Assembly: GCA_964345635.1 (NCBI GenBank)
Contig: CAYFRM010000076.1
Location: forward strand, 1-20,672
Length of the DNA stretch: 20,672 nt
Origin: WVXT01 sp964345635
Lineage (GTDB): Bacteria; UBA6262; WVXT01
Reading direction: 5' to 3'
The translations under genes and the position numbers were made by a program. The stretch's first letter is position 1. Every line of letters starts with the position of its first letter. The notes beneath the pieces were generated by a model. The model ran no database searches and was not told where the DNA came from. It saw only the letters and a program-made list of their open reading frames with translations. Below, in pieces: positions 7,344-14,720 of this stretch.

Positions 7344-7362
7344 GCGCTTTTCTCTTAAGCGC
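7344..7362 (-). other. Stem-loop over the dnaA stop codon
   Basis: On the minus strand GCGCTT (7362-7357) pairs perfectly with AAGCGC (7349-7344) around a 7-nt loop that starts in the dnaA stop codon. No T tract follows, so it is not a classical terminator. It may protect or attenuate the dnaA message. Confidence 0.4.
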
Positions 7363-8716
7363 CCGTCTTGATTTCCTGCGTTATCCTGTTCACCAGAGCG
7401 GTGAAGAAAGGATCGCCGGCAAGTTTCATCTTTATCTTCTCGCAAGCATACATTACCGTTGTGTGATCCCTGCCCCCAAATTCTGCCCCTATCTCGGTAG
7501 TAGAATATTCGGTCAGAGTTCTGGCCAGGTACATTGCCACCTGTCGCGGAAAAGCGACCGCATCTGTTCTCCTCTTACTTTTCATTTCCTTGATTTCCAG
7601 ATGGAAATGTTTACTCACGACGTTTTGAATCATTTCTATGGTTATGGGGACAACGATTTCTTCCTTGGTAATTATATCCTTCAAAATTTCCTTGGAGCGG
7701 TCAACCGTAACTTCACTTCCCGTCAATGAGGAAAAGGCGACAATTCTGATCAGACACCCTTCCAGCTCTCTGATGTTGGACTTTATCTGGCTGGCGAGAA
7801 ACAGAACTACGTCGTCGGGAATAAAAATGTTTTCTGCTGCCGCTTTCTTTCTCAAGATGGCTATTCTCGTCTCTATATCGGGGGGCTGGATGTCGGCAAT
7901 TACTCCCCATTGGAAGCGGGAGCGAAGCCTTTCTTCGATAGTGGGTATCTCTTTGGGGGTGGAATCGGAAGAAATAACAATCTGTTTGTGATCTTCGTAA
8001 AGGGTATTGAAAATGTGGAAAAATTCTTCTTGCGTGCTTTCTTTCCCCGCCAGGAATTGGATATCGTCAATCAGGAGAACATCCAGATTGCGATATTTGT
8101 TGCGGAATCCTATCATCCTGTCGTTTCGGATTGATTCAATAAGTTCATTGGTGAACCTTTCCGACGTTATGTAGAGCACGGAAAGCCGGGGATTCTGTTT
8201 CTTATTATGGTGTCCGATAGCCTGCAAGAGATGCGTTTTCCCCAGGCCCACCCCGCCGTATATGAACAGGGGATTATAGGCTTTTCCCGGATCATTGGCT
8301 ACGGCCTCAGCAGTTGCGTGGGCGAAACGGTTGGAGGGGCCGACCACAAAATTCTCAAAAGTATACTTGGGATTGAATTCCATTCTGGCGAAGGTAGTCT
8401 CATCTGCGGCAATAGATGTGGGTTCAATTTCCTCGTCTTTTCTTTCCCTTTCCTGAATGTGCGATTGCGGGTCAATGGTGAAGATTATTTGCGCTTCCGA
8501 GGCGGTGGTTGCTTTTAGTAATTCTTCGATTTTTCCCTTGTGCCTCTCCTGCAAATATCGGGAAAAGAACCTATTGGGGACGCGAACGTTCAGAAGATTG
8601 TCTTCAAACGATATGGCCCTGGTGGGCCGGAACCAGAGTTCGTAACTGTCTTTAGGCATTTCTTCCTTGAGTTTATCCAGAATTTGGCCCCATAATTGCT
8701 CCGCGGACATTACCAT
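7355..8716 (-). CDS. dnaA: Chromosomal replication initiator DnaA
   Basis: An AAA+ ATPase that binds DnaA boxes and opens the origin. With the start used here it has 453 residues, normal for the family. Domain I begins MSAEQLWGQIL; domain II is a short, Glu-rich linker (about 85-108). Domain III has Walker A GGVGLGKTH (154-162), Walker B LLIDDIQF (214-221) and an arginine-rich sensor region RLRSRFQWG (about 263-271). Domain IV has the DNA-binding signature GGRDHTTV (414-421). The frame is open 21 codons further upstream, to 8779. ATG at 8716 was preferred because AAGGGAGG lies 6-7 nt upstream and the protein then starts at the family-typical place; the extension would also cover the DnaA boxes at 8762-8781. 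The promoter is at 8970-8998, leaving an unusually long leader. Confidence 0.98.
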   Translation of the reverse strand: MVMSAEQLWGQILDKLKEEMPKDSYELWFRPTRAISFEDNLLNVRVPNRFFSRYLQERHKGKIEELLKATTASEAQIIFTIDPQSHIQERERKDEEIEPTSIAADETTFARMEFNPKYTFENFVVGPSNRFAHATAEAVANDPGKAYNPLFIYGGVGLGKTHLLQAIGHHNKKQNPRLSVLYITSERFTNELIESIRNDRMIGFRNKYRNLDVLLIDDIQFLAGKESTQEEFFHIFNTLYEDHKQIVISSDSTPKEIPTIEERLRSRFQWGVIADIQPPDIETRIAILRKKAAAENIFIPDDVVLFLASQIKSNIRELEGCLIRIVAFSSLTGSEVTVDRSKEILKDIITKEEIVVPITIEMIQNVVSKHFHLEIKEMKSKRRTDAVAFPRQVAMYLARTLTEYSTTEIGAEFGGRDHTTVMYACEKIKMKLAGDPFFTALVNRITQEIKTGA

Positions 8717-8761
8717 TCTTGGCCTCCCTTTTACACCGTTTTGCGGAGAGTTACTAACAGG

Positions 8762-8781
8762 TTGTTCACAGGTGTGCATAA
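8762..8781. promoter_or_regulatory. Inverted pair of DnaA boxes in the dnaA leader
   Basis: TTGTTCACA (8762-8770, one mismatch from TTATNCACA) and TGTGCATAA (8773-8781, a perfect box on the minus strand) face each other across 2 bp, forming an imperfect 20-bp palindrome. They lie 46 bp upstream of the dnaA start codon and downstream of its promoter, a position suited to DnaA autoregulation or to origin function. Confidence 0.7.
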
Positions 8782-8969
8782 CTAGAAAAGAGTAATCAGG
8801 TTTATGGCTTGAGACGTCTATGATTCAGAATTTATTAAATATCTTTTGGTAAGGGAACTGAAATTGCCTGCCGTCATTCCAGGGGTTGGGGATTAACCCG
8901 AGGTAGTGATGAGGTAAAGGGATAGAACTTTGATAGCCCTTGCCTGGTGTAGAAAAAAAATTCCAAAAT
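8782..8969. other. Gene-free dnaA leader region
   Basis: No credible ORF on either strand. It forms most of the roughly 250-nt untranslated leader of dnaA. One small inverted repeat is visible (GGGTT and AACCC around 8890-8903). The dnaA-distal end, 8951-8980, is very AT-rich. No further DnaA boxes were found. Confidence 0.5.
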
Positions 8970-8998
8970 ATTATATTATTCTTATCAAACCCTGTCAA
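8970..8998 (-). promoter_or_regulatory. Consensus sigma-70 promoter for dnaA
   Basis: On the minus strand perfect TTGACA (8993-8998) and perfect TATAAT (8970-8975) are separated by 17 nt. The predicted start near 8963 gives a dnaA leader of about 250 nt that contains the inverted DnaA boxes. Confidence 0.85.
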
Positions 8999-9041
8999 CA
9001 TTTTTTTTAGAGGAAATTTTTCAATAACCCCGAACCAGTCC

Positions 9042-9070
9042 TTGACAAGAGAAGGAATAAAAGATACAAT
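9042..9070 (+). promoter_or_regulatory. Sigma-70 promoter for the rpmH-rnpA-yidD-yidC cluster
   Basis: TTGACA (9042-9047) and TACAAT (9065-9070) with a 17-nt spacer. It diverges from the dnaA promoter with 43 bp between the two -35 boxes. The predicted start near 9077 leaves a short leader of about 24 nt to rpmH. Confidence 0.8.
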
Positions 9071-9100
9071 TTAAAAAAATTTTGAATTGGTGCGGGAACA

Positions 9101-9235
9101 ATGAAAAGAACTTATCAACCCAAAGTTAAAAGAAGGAAAAAGGTTCACGGTTTCAAAAAAAGAATGTCCACAAAGAGCGGGCGTAGAATTCTGGCAGTAA
9201 GGAGAAAAAAGAAAAAAAGAAGGTTGGCTCCTTAA
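9101..9235 (+). CDS. rpmH: 50S ribosomal protein L34
   Basis: A 44-residue, very basic ribosomal protein of the large subunit. It begins MKRTYQPKVKRRKKVHGF and continues with the family RMSTKSGRRIL block and a run of Lys/Arg before the end. Length and sequence are typical. The ribosome-binding sequence is modest (GCGGGAACA just before ATG). It is the first gene rightward of the divergent promoters and is followed 14 nt later by rnpA, the usual pairing. Its position next to dnaA is one of the most conserved gene orders in bacteria. Confidence 0.97.
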   Translation: MKRTYQPKVKRRKKVHGFKKRMSTKSGRRILAVRRKKKKRRLAP

Positions 9236-9249
9236 AGAGAGAAGAGTCT

Positions 9250-9666
9250 TTGATCAAGAAAAGATTCTCCCTGGAGAAATATCAGAGGATAAAACGGGAA
9301 ACGGAATTTAAAAAAATTGTGAGGGAAGGCAACTCCTACGCCGATAAGTACCTGGTTATGTACGTTCTCCGGAAATGTTCCCGGAGGAATACGCTTCCTT
9401 CGTCGAGAAAAATGGATAAAGCGGCGCACCGCAGATTATCCAGGATGGGGCTTTCCGTCGACAGGCGGCTGGGTAATGCGGTAATTCGCAATCGCATCAA
9501 ACGCTGGCTGCGGGAAGCATTTCGCCTGCACCAGGGGCGCCTGAAAAACAAGATGGAGATGATACTGATTGCCCGTCCTGCTGCCAGGGAATTGGTCGAT
9601 TACTTTGAGACGGAAAAGAGAATTCTGAATCTCTGGGGAAGAGCGAGGATAGTTAAGAAATGTTAG
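9250..9666 (+). CDS. rnpA: Ribonuclease P protein component
   Basis: Protein subunit of RNase P, which helps the catalytic RNA remove 5' leaders from pre-tRNAs. It has 138 residues. The N-terminus KKRFSLEKYQRIKRETEF is family-typical. The RNR signature is at 75-92 (GNAVIRNRIKRWLREAFR). The start is a TTG at 9250, since no ATG or GTG fits the family N-terminus; a purine-rich GAGAGAAGAG precedes it. About 20 residues rich in Arg, Ser and Lys (roughly 43-62) sit between two core strands where most relatives have a short turn; this looks like an insertion. The stop overlaps the yidD start. Confidence 0.93.
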   Translation: MIKKRFSLEKYQRIKRETEFKKIVREGNSYADKYLVMYVLRKCSRRNTLPSSRKMDKAAHRRLSRMGLSVDRRLGNAVIRNRIKRWLREAFRLHQGRLKNKMEMILIARPAARELVDYFETEKRILNLWGRARIVKKC

Positions 9667-9869
9667 TAAACGCGATGGTAGTGGCGATTAAGTTTTATCA
9701 GAAGATTTCTTTTCTTTTTCCCCGGGTTTGCCGTTTCTATCCCACCTGTTCGCAGTACACGATTGAAGCCCTGAAGAAATACGGAATAGTGAAGGGAACA
9801 TTCCTGGGGATAACAAGACTTTTGAAGTGCCATCCCTTCCATCCGGGAGGTTATGACCCCGTGAAGTAA
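9660..9869 (+). CDS. yidD: YidD membrane protein insertion efficiency factor
   Basis: A 69-residue YidD protein that aids YidC-dependent insertion of inner-membrane proteins. Family features seen: an amphipathic N-terminus, CRFYPTCSQYTIEAL (24-38) with the paired cysteines, then a third cysteine in KCHPFHPGGYDPV near the C-terminus. ATG at 9660 overlaps the rnpA stop by 7 bp, indicating translational coupling; an internal ATG at residue 6 is a less likely alternative. It lies 29 nt before yidC, the normal order rpmH-rnpA-yidD-yidC. Confidence 0.95.
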   Translation: MLVNAMVVAIKFYQKISFLFPRVCRFYPTCSQYTIEALKKYGIVKGTFLGITRLLKCHPFHPGGYDPVK

Positions 9870-9898
9870 ATTTCATTCCCAGTTAGAAAGGTAATTCC

Positions 9899-11464
9899 AT
9901 GGAGAAAAAAACGATAATTGCCGTAGTCATTTCTTTGATAATCCTTCTGGTCTGGTCCAGATTTTTTAGTCCCCGGCGCACTCCTCCCGGGGAGAGGGAA
10001 GTTACTCCTGTTCCGGAAAGAGAGGAGAAAGCGCGAGAGATTGAGAGGGAGGCAAGAGTTTCTCCTCCAGCTTTGGAACTAGATAAGGAGGCCAAACGAG
10101 TAGTAGTGATCACCGACACTTCCCGAATTATACTCACCGCCCAGGGAGCAAGGGTGCTGGAATGGTCGATTAAGGAGAAAGAAGATAAGGTAGACCTCGT
10201 TCTGGAAAGTTTCCGTAGCCAGGGAGTTTTACCTCTGGATTTGGAGATAGAAGGTTTACCCGGACTTTCCCGGGCCAATTTCCAAAGTGAACAGGAAGAA
10301 CTGGTATTGGAAAAAGGAGAGGAAGGAGAGGTTATCTTCGATTATCGACTGGGTAAGGGACTCGTTCTCTCCAAGATATACGGATTCTCCTCGGGAGGAT
10401 ATCTGCAAGCCCTGGAAATTAGAATCCGCAATCGGTCCCAATTCCCGCAACAGATAGGAGAGATGACTCTCTTATGGCAGGCAGGGTTGTCCACAGACGA
10501 GGCGCTACTTAAAGAGAACAGGAAAATGATGAAAGCACAGGGAAGGATTGACGGGACGGTTAACAAGAAATTGAAACCCGGCACTTATACGGGGGAGATA
10601 GACTGGATCGGCGTGACCAATCGATACTTTCTTGCCACGTTTATTAACACGAAGAAAGATTTCTCTACCGGCAGGGTGGAAAGCTTCGATAAATATGCTC
10701 CTACCGTTAGTCTGATTGCTCCCGCTTCTATTCTGGAGCCCAACCAGGTCAAGAGTTACAAGGTCGATCTATTGGTGGGGTACAAGGACTATGGATATTT
10801 GAAAAATTTAAATATTGGTCTGGAGCGTACTCTCGATTTTGGACTTTTTGGATTCTTAAGCGTAATCTTTCTCTCTATTTTGAAATTCTTTTACGGGGTG
10901 ACTTATAACTACGGTTTCTCTATAATCATTTTAACCTGCATATTGCAGGTGTTCACCTTTCCTTTGACCAGGAAAAGTTTCAAATCGATGGAAGCAATGA
11001 AGAGCCTGCAGCCGAAGATAAACGAATTGAAATTGAAGTATAAGAATGATCCCAAAAGACTTAATGTGGAGATGATGAATCTTTATCGCTCCCGGAAAAT
11101 GAACCCTTTTGGCGGTTGTCTGCCGATGCTCTTACAGATTCCCATTTTCTGGGCGCTGTTCACCATGCTTAGAAATGCAGTGGAGCTGCGCCATTCGCCT
11201 TTCATATTCTGGATAAAAGACCTGTCCATGAAGGATCCTGTCTATGTTTTACCGATTTTGATGGGAGCTACGATGTTTTTGCAGCAGAAGCTGACTGCCA
11301 CCGGCGATCCTGCGCAGTCCAAAATGATGATGTTCATGCCTGTTTTCTTTACGGTTATCTTCCTGAATTTCCCTTCGGGTCTGGTGCTTTACTGGTTAAT
11401 GAATAATATTCTCACCTTGAGTATGCAATTGATTATGAAGAGGAAGGCGAAAGTCAAGGCCTAA
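9899..11464 (+). CDS. yidC: YidC/Oxa1 membrane protein insertase
   Basis: Inserts and folds inner-membrane proteins, alone or with SecYEG. It has 521 residues. It has an N-terminal membrane anchor (about 6-22), a large extracytoplasmic domain (about 30-310) that starts with a Pro/Glu/Arg-rich linker, and a C-terminal insertase core of about five membrane segments from 313 onward. Conserved elements are TFPLTRKSFKSM, with R358 as the groove arginine, a charged cytoplasmic hairpin (about 370-395), and GGCLPMLLQIPIFWALF from 405. The large extracytoplasmic domain is typical of diderm bacteria and absent from Firmicutes YidC/SpoIIIJ. The tail is Lys-rich. ATG at 9899 is preceded by AGAAAGG. Confidence 0.97.
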   Translation: MEKKTIIAVVISLIILLVWSRFFSPRRTPPGEREVTPVPEREEKAREIEREARVSPPALELDKEAKRVVVITDTSRIILTAQGARVLEWSIKEKEDKVDLVLESFRSQGVLPLDLEIEGLPGLSRANFQSEQEELVLEKGEEGEVIFDYRLGKGLVLSKIYGFSSGGYLQALEIRIRNRSQFPQQIGEMTLLWQAGLSTDEALLKENRKMMKAQGRIDGTVNKKLKPGTYTGEIDWIGVTNRYFLATFINTKKDFSTGRVESFDKYAPTVSLIAPASILEPNQVKSYKVDLLVGYKDYGYLKNLNIGLERTLDFGLFGFLSVIFLSILKFFYGVTYNYGFSIIILTCILQVFTFPLTRKSFKSMEAMKSLQPKINELKLKYKNDPKRLNVEMMNLYRSRKMNPFGGCLPMLLQIPIFWALFTMLRNAVELRHSPFIFWIKDLSMKDPVYVLPILMGATMFLQQKLTATGDPAQSKMMMFMPVFFTVIFLNFPSGLVLYWLMNNILTLSMQLIMKRKAKVKA

Positions 11465-11482
11465 AAGTTATCCCTCACCTTA

Positions 11483-11507
11483 ATCCTCTTCCCAAAACAG
11501 AGAGGAT
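11483..11507 (+). other. Stem-loop between yidC and jag
   Basis: ATCCTCT (11483-11489) and AGAGGAT (11501-11507) form a perfect 7-bp stem with an 11-nt loop in the 92-bp yidC-jag gap. No T tract follows, so a processing or stability element is more likely than a terminator. Confidence 0.45.
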
Positions 11508-11556
11508 GTGGAGTACACCGAATCAATTCTTGAATTTTTCCAGAGGAGAGTTTTCA

Positions 11557-12249
11557 ATGGAAGAGAAAGAATTTAGTGGTAAGGATGTCGAGGAAGCAAT
11601 AGAGAAAGGACTGAAAGAGATTGGCCTTTCCCGGGACGACGTGGAAGTAAAGATTCTCGATGAAGGAAAGGCAGGATTATTTGGCCTTATGGGCGCAAGC
11701 CCGGCTAAAATCAAGCTGATAGTTAAACCGGCAAGAGGTTTGCCCGCCGAGGAACGGGGAGAAGCGGTGCGGGAGAAACCTTCCGGTGTCGACCTCGTTT
11801 CTGCCGAGAAAAAAGTGAAGGAAGAGCTGGATGAAATTTTGAAATTAATGGGGATGGAAGGAGAAGTTGTCACCTCCGTAGAGCGGGGGAGAGTCGTGGC
11901 AGACATTAGAAGTGAAGACGGGGCGATTCTAATCGGCAGGAAAGGGCAGACTCTAAATGCGCTCCAGCTAATTGTGAATCTGATTGTGAATAGAGACGAA
12001 AAGACGAGAACAAGGGTAATAGTGGATACGGAAAGTTATCGCCAGCGTCGGGAGAAGGCATTGGTGAAGATGGCCGTAGAAGTGGCTGATGAAGTAAAGA
12101 GCAAGGGCAAGCCGCGGGAGTTGGAGCCAATGAATCCCAATGAGCGCAGAGTAATCCATCTCGCATTGAAGGATGATAAGGATGTGGAGACTACCTCAAC
12201 AGGGGAAGGCAATTTCAGGAGAGTAGTGGTCTCTCTCAGGAAGAAATAG
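11557..12249 (+). CDS. jag: Jag/KhpB RNA-binding protein
   Basis: An RNA-binding protein of the Jag (SpoIIIJ-associated, KhpB) family, 230 residues with the start used here. Domains in order: Jag-N (about 1-52, with the ILDEGKAGLFGLMG core), a charged linker, a KH domain with GRKG at 127-130 followed by QTLNALQLIVNLIV, and an R3H domain containing ERRVIHLAL. It is probably involved in RNA regulation linked to envelope growth. The frame is open 17 codons further upstream to 11506, but ATG at 11557 has AGAGGAGAG 7 nt upstream and gives the family start MEEKEFSGKDVEEA. It lies between yidC and mnmE as in many genomes. Confidence 0.94.
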   Translation: MEEKEFSGKDVEEAIEKGLKEIGLSRDDVEVKILDEGKAGLFGLMGASPAKIKLIVKPARGLPAEERGEAVREKPSGVDLVSAEKKVKEELDEILKLMGMEGEVVTSVERGRVVADIRSEDGAILIGRKGQTLNALQLIVNLIVNRDEKTRTRVIVDTESYRQRREKALVKMAVEVADEVKSKGKPRELEPMNPNERRVIHLALKDDKDVETTSTGEGNFRRVVVSLRKK

Positions 12250-12263
12250 TAGAGAGGTTCACG

Positions 12264-13745
12264 GTGAAGATTGATACGGAGGATACGATTGCTGCCATCT
12301 CCACGCCAATGGGAGAGTGCGGATTTGGCATTGTCCGCTTGAGTGGAACACAGGCTATCCCCATTGTGACCGGACTATTCATTCCCAAAAGGAAGAAGAG
12401 TTTGACCGGGGTAAAGACGTTTACCATCCATTATGGACACATCTACGACAAAGAAAAACCGGTAGACGAAGTTCTTCTCAGCGTGATGCGGGCGCCCCAT
12501 ACTTATACCCGCGAAGACGTGGTAGAGATTTCTTGCCACGGAGGGATAGTTCCCCTGCGGAAGGTTCTGGAGTTATGCTTGCAGGAAGGTGCCCGGTTGG
12601 CACAACCGGGCGAGTTTACCCTGAGAGCTTTTCTGAACGGCAGAATAGACCTCGTCCAGGCCGAGGCAGTCTGTGACATAATCAGGTCTCGGACTGACGC
12701 TGCCCTGAACTCGGCACTCAACCAGCTGGAAGGGCATTTGTCAAAAGCGGTAGACGGGATTAGCGACCGGATAGTCGACCTTCTGGCACACATTGAGGCT
12801 TGCCTCGACTATTCTGAAGAGGAGATTCCCGAGCTTTCCCGGGAAGAATTAGCGGAAAGAATGGAGAAACTCTCCGGAGAATTGGAAGAACTCCTGAAGT
12901 CTGCCCGATCGGGAAGAATACTGCGAGAAGGGTTACACACAGCCATCGTGGGTAAGCCCAATGTGGGGAAATCTTCCCTGTTAAACGCACTTCTGGAACA
13001 GGACAGGGCAATCGTAACCCCCGTTCCGGGGACGACCAGGGACGTAGTTGAAGATATGGTTAATATTCTCGGCATCCCCATGAAGATTATGGATACTGCG
13101 GGAATCAGACATGCGCGGGACGAAATTGAAATGGCAGGGATAGAACGGACAAGAAGGTCTATTGCGGTTGCCGACCTCGTACTTTTTGTGATCGATTCGT
13201 CCATACCCTTGAGCGAAGAGGACCGTCGTATCGCCGAGAACCTGCTGGGCAGGAAAACGATCCTGGTGGCCAATAAGTGCGACCTTCGCCAGGTGGTATC
13301 GGAGAAAGAAATAAGAGAACTGTGGGCATCTTGCTTTAATTTATTCAGGGGAGAAAGAGAGCTATTATCAGTTAATTCAGTTAACCCGGCGCACAGCAAT
13401 TCAAGCAATCCCTCTATTCTAAGAAACCCGCCTTTGATCAAAGTATCGGCAACCGAAAGGATAAGAATAAAAGATTTGCAGGAACTGATATACCGCCTGT
13501 TCATCAAGGGAGAAGTGAGTATCTCTGATGACGTTCTGGTCACGAATGTGAGGCATCAGGATGCTTTGGTAAAAGCGGAAGAGTGCCTGAGAGGGGGAAT
13601 AGAAGCTTGCCGAAGAGGAGAGTCGGAAGAACTTGTAGCCGTCGACTTGCGCCGGGCGCTGGATGCGCTGGGAGAAATTGTGGGGAAGACTGCCACCGAA
13701 GATATTTTGAGCAGGATCTTCTCTCGCTTCTGTGTAGGCAAATAA
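12264..13745 (+). CDS. mnmE: tRNA modification GTPase MnmE
   Basis: With MnmG, this GTPase modifies wobble uridine 34 of certain tRNAs. It has 493 residues. The N-terminal domain starts DTIAAISTPMGECGFGIVR. The G domain has G1 GKPNVGKSS (230-238), G2 TTRD (257-260), G3 DTAG (277-280), G4 NKCD (337-340) and G5 SAT (395-397). The C-terminus ends FCVGK, the catalytic cysteine motif (usually FCIGK). The G4-to-G5 distance is 54 residues, about 30 more than in Escherichia, and includes a Ser/Asn-rich stretch (369-383). The start is GTG at 12264 with AGAGAGG upstream, 14 nt after jag. Its partner mnmG is not in the following genes. Confidence 0.97.
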   Translation: MKIDTEDTIAAISTPMGECGFGIVRLSGTQAIPIVTGLFIPKRKKSLTGVKTFTIHYGHIYDKEKPVDEVLLSVMRAPHTYTREDVVEISCHGGIVPLRKVLELCLQEGARLAQPGEFTLRAFLNGRIDLVQAEAVCDIIRSRTDAALNSALNQLEGHLSKAVDGISDRIVDLLAHIEACLDYSEEEIPELSREELAERMEKLSGELEELLKSARSGRILREGLHTAIVGKPNVGKSSLLNALLEQDRAIVTPVPGTTRDVVEDMVNILGIPMKIMDTAGIRHARDEIEMAGIERTRRSIAVADLVLFVIDSSIPLSEEDRRIAENLLGRKTILVANKCDLRQVVSEKEIRELWASCFNLFRGERELLSVNSVNPAHSNSSNPSILRNPPLIKVSATERIRIKDLQELIYRLFIKGEVSISDDVLVTNVRHQDALVKAEECLRGGIEACRRGESEELVAVDLRRALDALGEIVGKTATEDILSRIFSRFCVGK

Positions 13746-13790
13746 GGTGAAAAATAGAAGGGAAATGGTGTCAGGAAAAGCAGGAATAGT

Positions 13791-14216
13791 ATGAAGAGAC
13801 TCATCGGGCTCCTTATTGCACTGGCTATTCTATTCATTGTCTACGATTCTTTCATCAAAGAGCGCTGGCTAATCAACAGAGGCATCAAGGAAGCAAAACA
13901 ATTGATAGAAGAGAATAAGTTCGAGCAGGCGTTTGATTACGTTTCCCGAAATTATGAAGACAGATATGGGAACGATTACCATACCCTGAAAAGTAGAGTA
14001 GAAGATTTCCTCAAAGGGTTTGGTGATTTTAAAATTGACATCTTGAGGAAGACAAAGAAGTTCAAGGGCAAAAGATGCGATCTTTATCTATTCGCTGTAA
14101 TTGAGGCTTCCCACAGAGAATTTGGTTACCTTAAAGGGAAGGAATTTCTTAAGCTTTCTCTTATGAAAGAGAATGATGGCGTGTGGAGAGTGGTGGCCGG
14201 AGAATCCCTGGAGTAA
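13791..14216 (+). CDS. Small membrane-anchored protein of unknown function
   Basis: 141 residues, not recognised. One N-terminal hydrophobic segment (about 4-20) preceded by KR indicates an inner-membrane anchor with the rest probably outside the cytoplasm. Residues 30-70 look helical and charged. The rest alternates strands (FKIDILRK, CDLYLFAVIEA, EFLKLSLMKENDGVWRVVAG) and ends in a pattern reminiscent of NTF2/SnoaL-like folds, where a final strand carries W-R-V. That is a shape impression, not a family assignment. It lies 45 nt after mnmE and 6 nt before a flavodoxin-like gene, so the two are probably one unit. CAGGAATAG precedes ATG at 13791. Confidence 0.75.
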   Translation: MKRLIGLLIALAILFIVYDSFIKERWLINRGIKEAKQLIEENKFEQAFDYVSRNYEDRYGNDYHTLKSRVEDFLKGFGDFKIDILRKTKKFKGKRCDLYLFAVIEASHREFGYLKGKEFLKLSLMKENDGVWRVVAGESLE

Positions 14217-14222
14217 TACGGA

Positions 14223-14720
14223 ATGAAAAACTTGATTCTTTACTATTCCCGGACGGGGAAGACGAGATTTTTGGCAGAGAAACTTAAAGAAGAGCTGGGA
14301 GGAGACCTGGTGGAGATAAGAGACCTCAGAAAGAGAAAAGGTCCTTTTGGTTTCCTCAGAGGTGTGCGGGATGCCGGCCTTGGCTCAAACACTGAAGTGG
14401 CTCCTCTGGATATTGACTTGAGCAAATACGAACTGATTATGCTAGGCACACCTGTTTGGTCATACAGTCCCACTCCTGCCCTGAATACATTTCTCCGGAC
14501 TCATAATCTTTTGGATAAAAAGGTAATTATATTTGTCACCTCAAGAGGCGTGGGATATCGCCGCGCCATAGATATTTTAAGAGAAAAAGTGGAGGAAAAA
14601 GGAGGAAAAGTAGTAGCAATCGGTTCAGTAAAGACATGGCTTAAGGGGAAGAAATACATTTTTAAGGCCGGAATGGAGCTGGCAAAATTGTGGAAAAGCC
14701 AGATCAAAAAATATCTGTAG
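14223..14720 (+). CDS. Flavodoxin-like protein
   Basis: 165 residues with a flavodoxin fold. The phosphate-binding loop is YSRTGKTRFLA (8-18), with the T/S-x-T-G-x-T pattern directly after the first strand. The GTPVWSYSPTPAL segment (about 75-87) matches the second FMN-contacting loop of the flavodoxin/NAD(P)H-oxidoreductase group. It probably binds FMN and acts as an electron carrier or a small quinone or thiol reductase; partner and substrate are unknown. The last strand leads into a Lys-rich C-terminus, so it may sit near the membrane surface. Its TAG stop codon coincides with the GTAG head of the repeat element that begins here, so the natural C-terminus may have been changed by that element. 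Confidence 0.88.
   Translation: MKNLILYYSRTGKTRFLAEKLKEELGGDLVEIRDLRKRKGPFGFLRGVRDAGLGSNTEVAPLDIDLSKYELIMLGTPVWSYSPTPALNTFLRTHNLLDKKVIIFVTSRGVGYRRAIDILREKVEEKGGKVVAIGSVKTWLKGKKYIFKAGMELAKLWKSQIKKYL

Noticed and set aside
8717..8779. 21-codon upstream extension of dnaA
   Set aside because: The internal ATG at 8716 has a strong ribosome-binding sequence and the family-typical N-terminus; the extension runs through the inverted DnaA boxes.
12809..13543. Long minus-strand ORF (244 codons) inside mnmE
   Set aside because: Antisense shadow of MnmE; Ser/Arg-rich with no recognisable motif.
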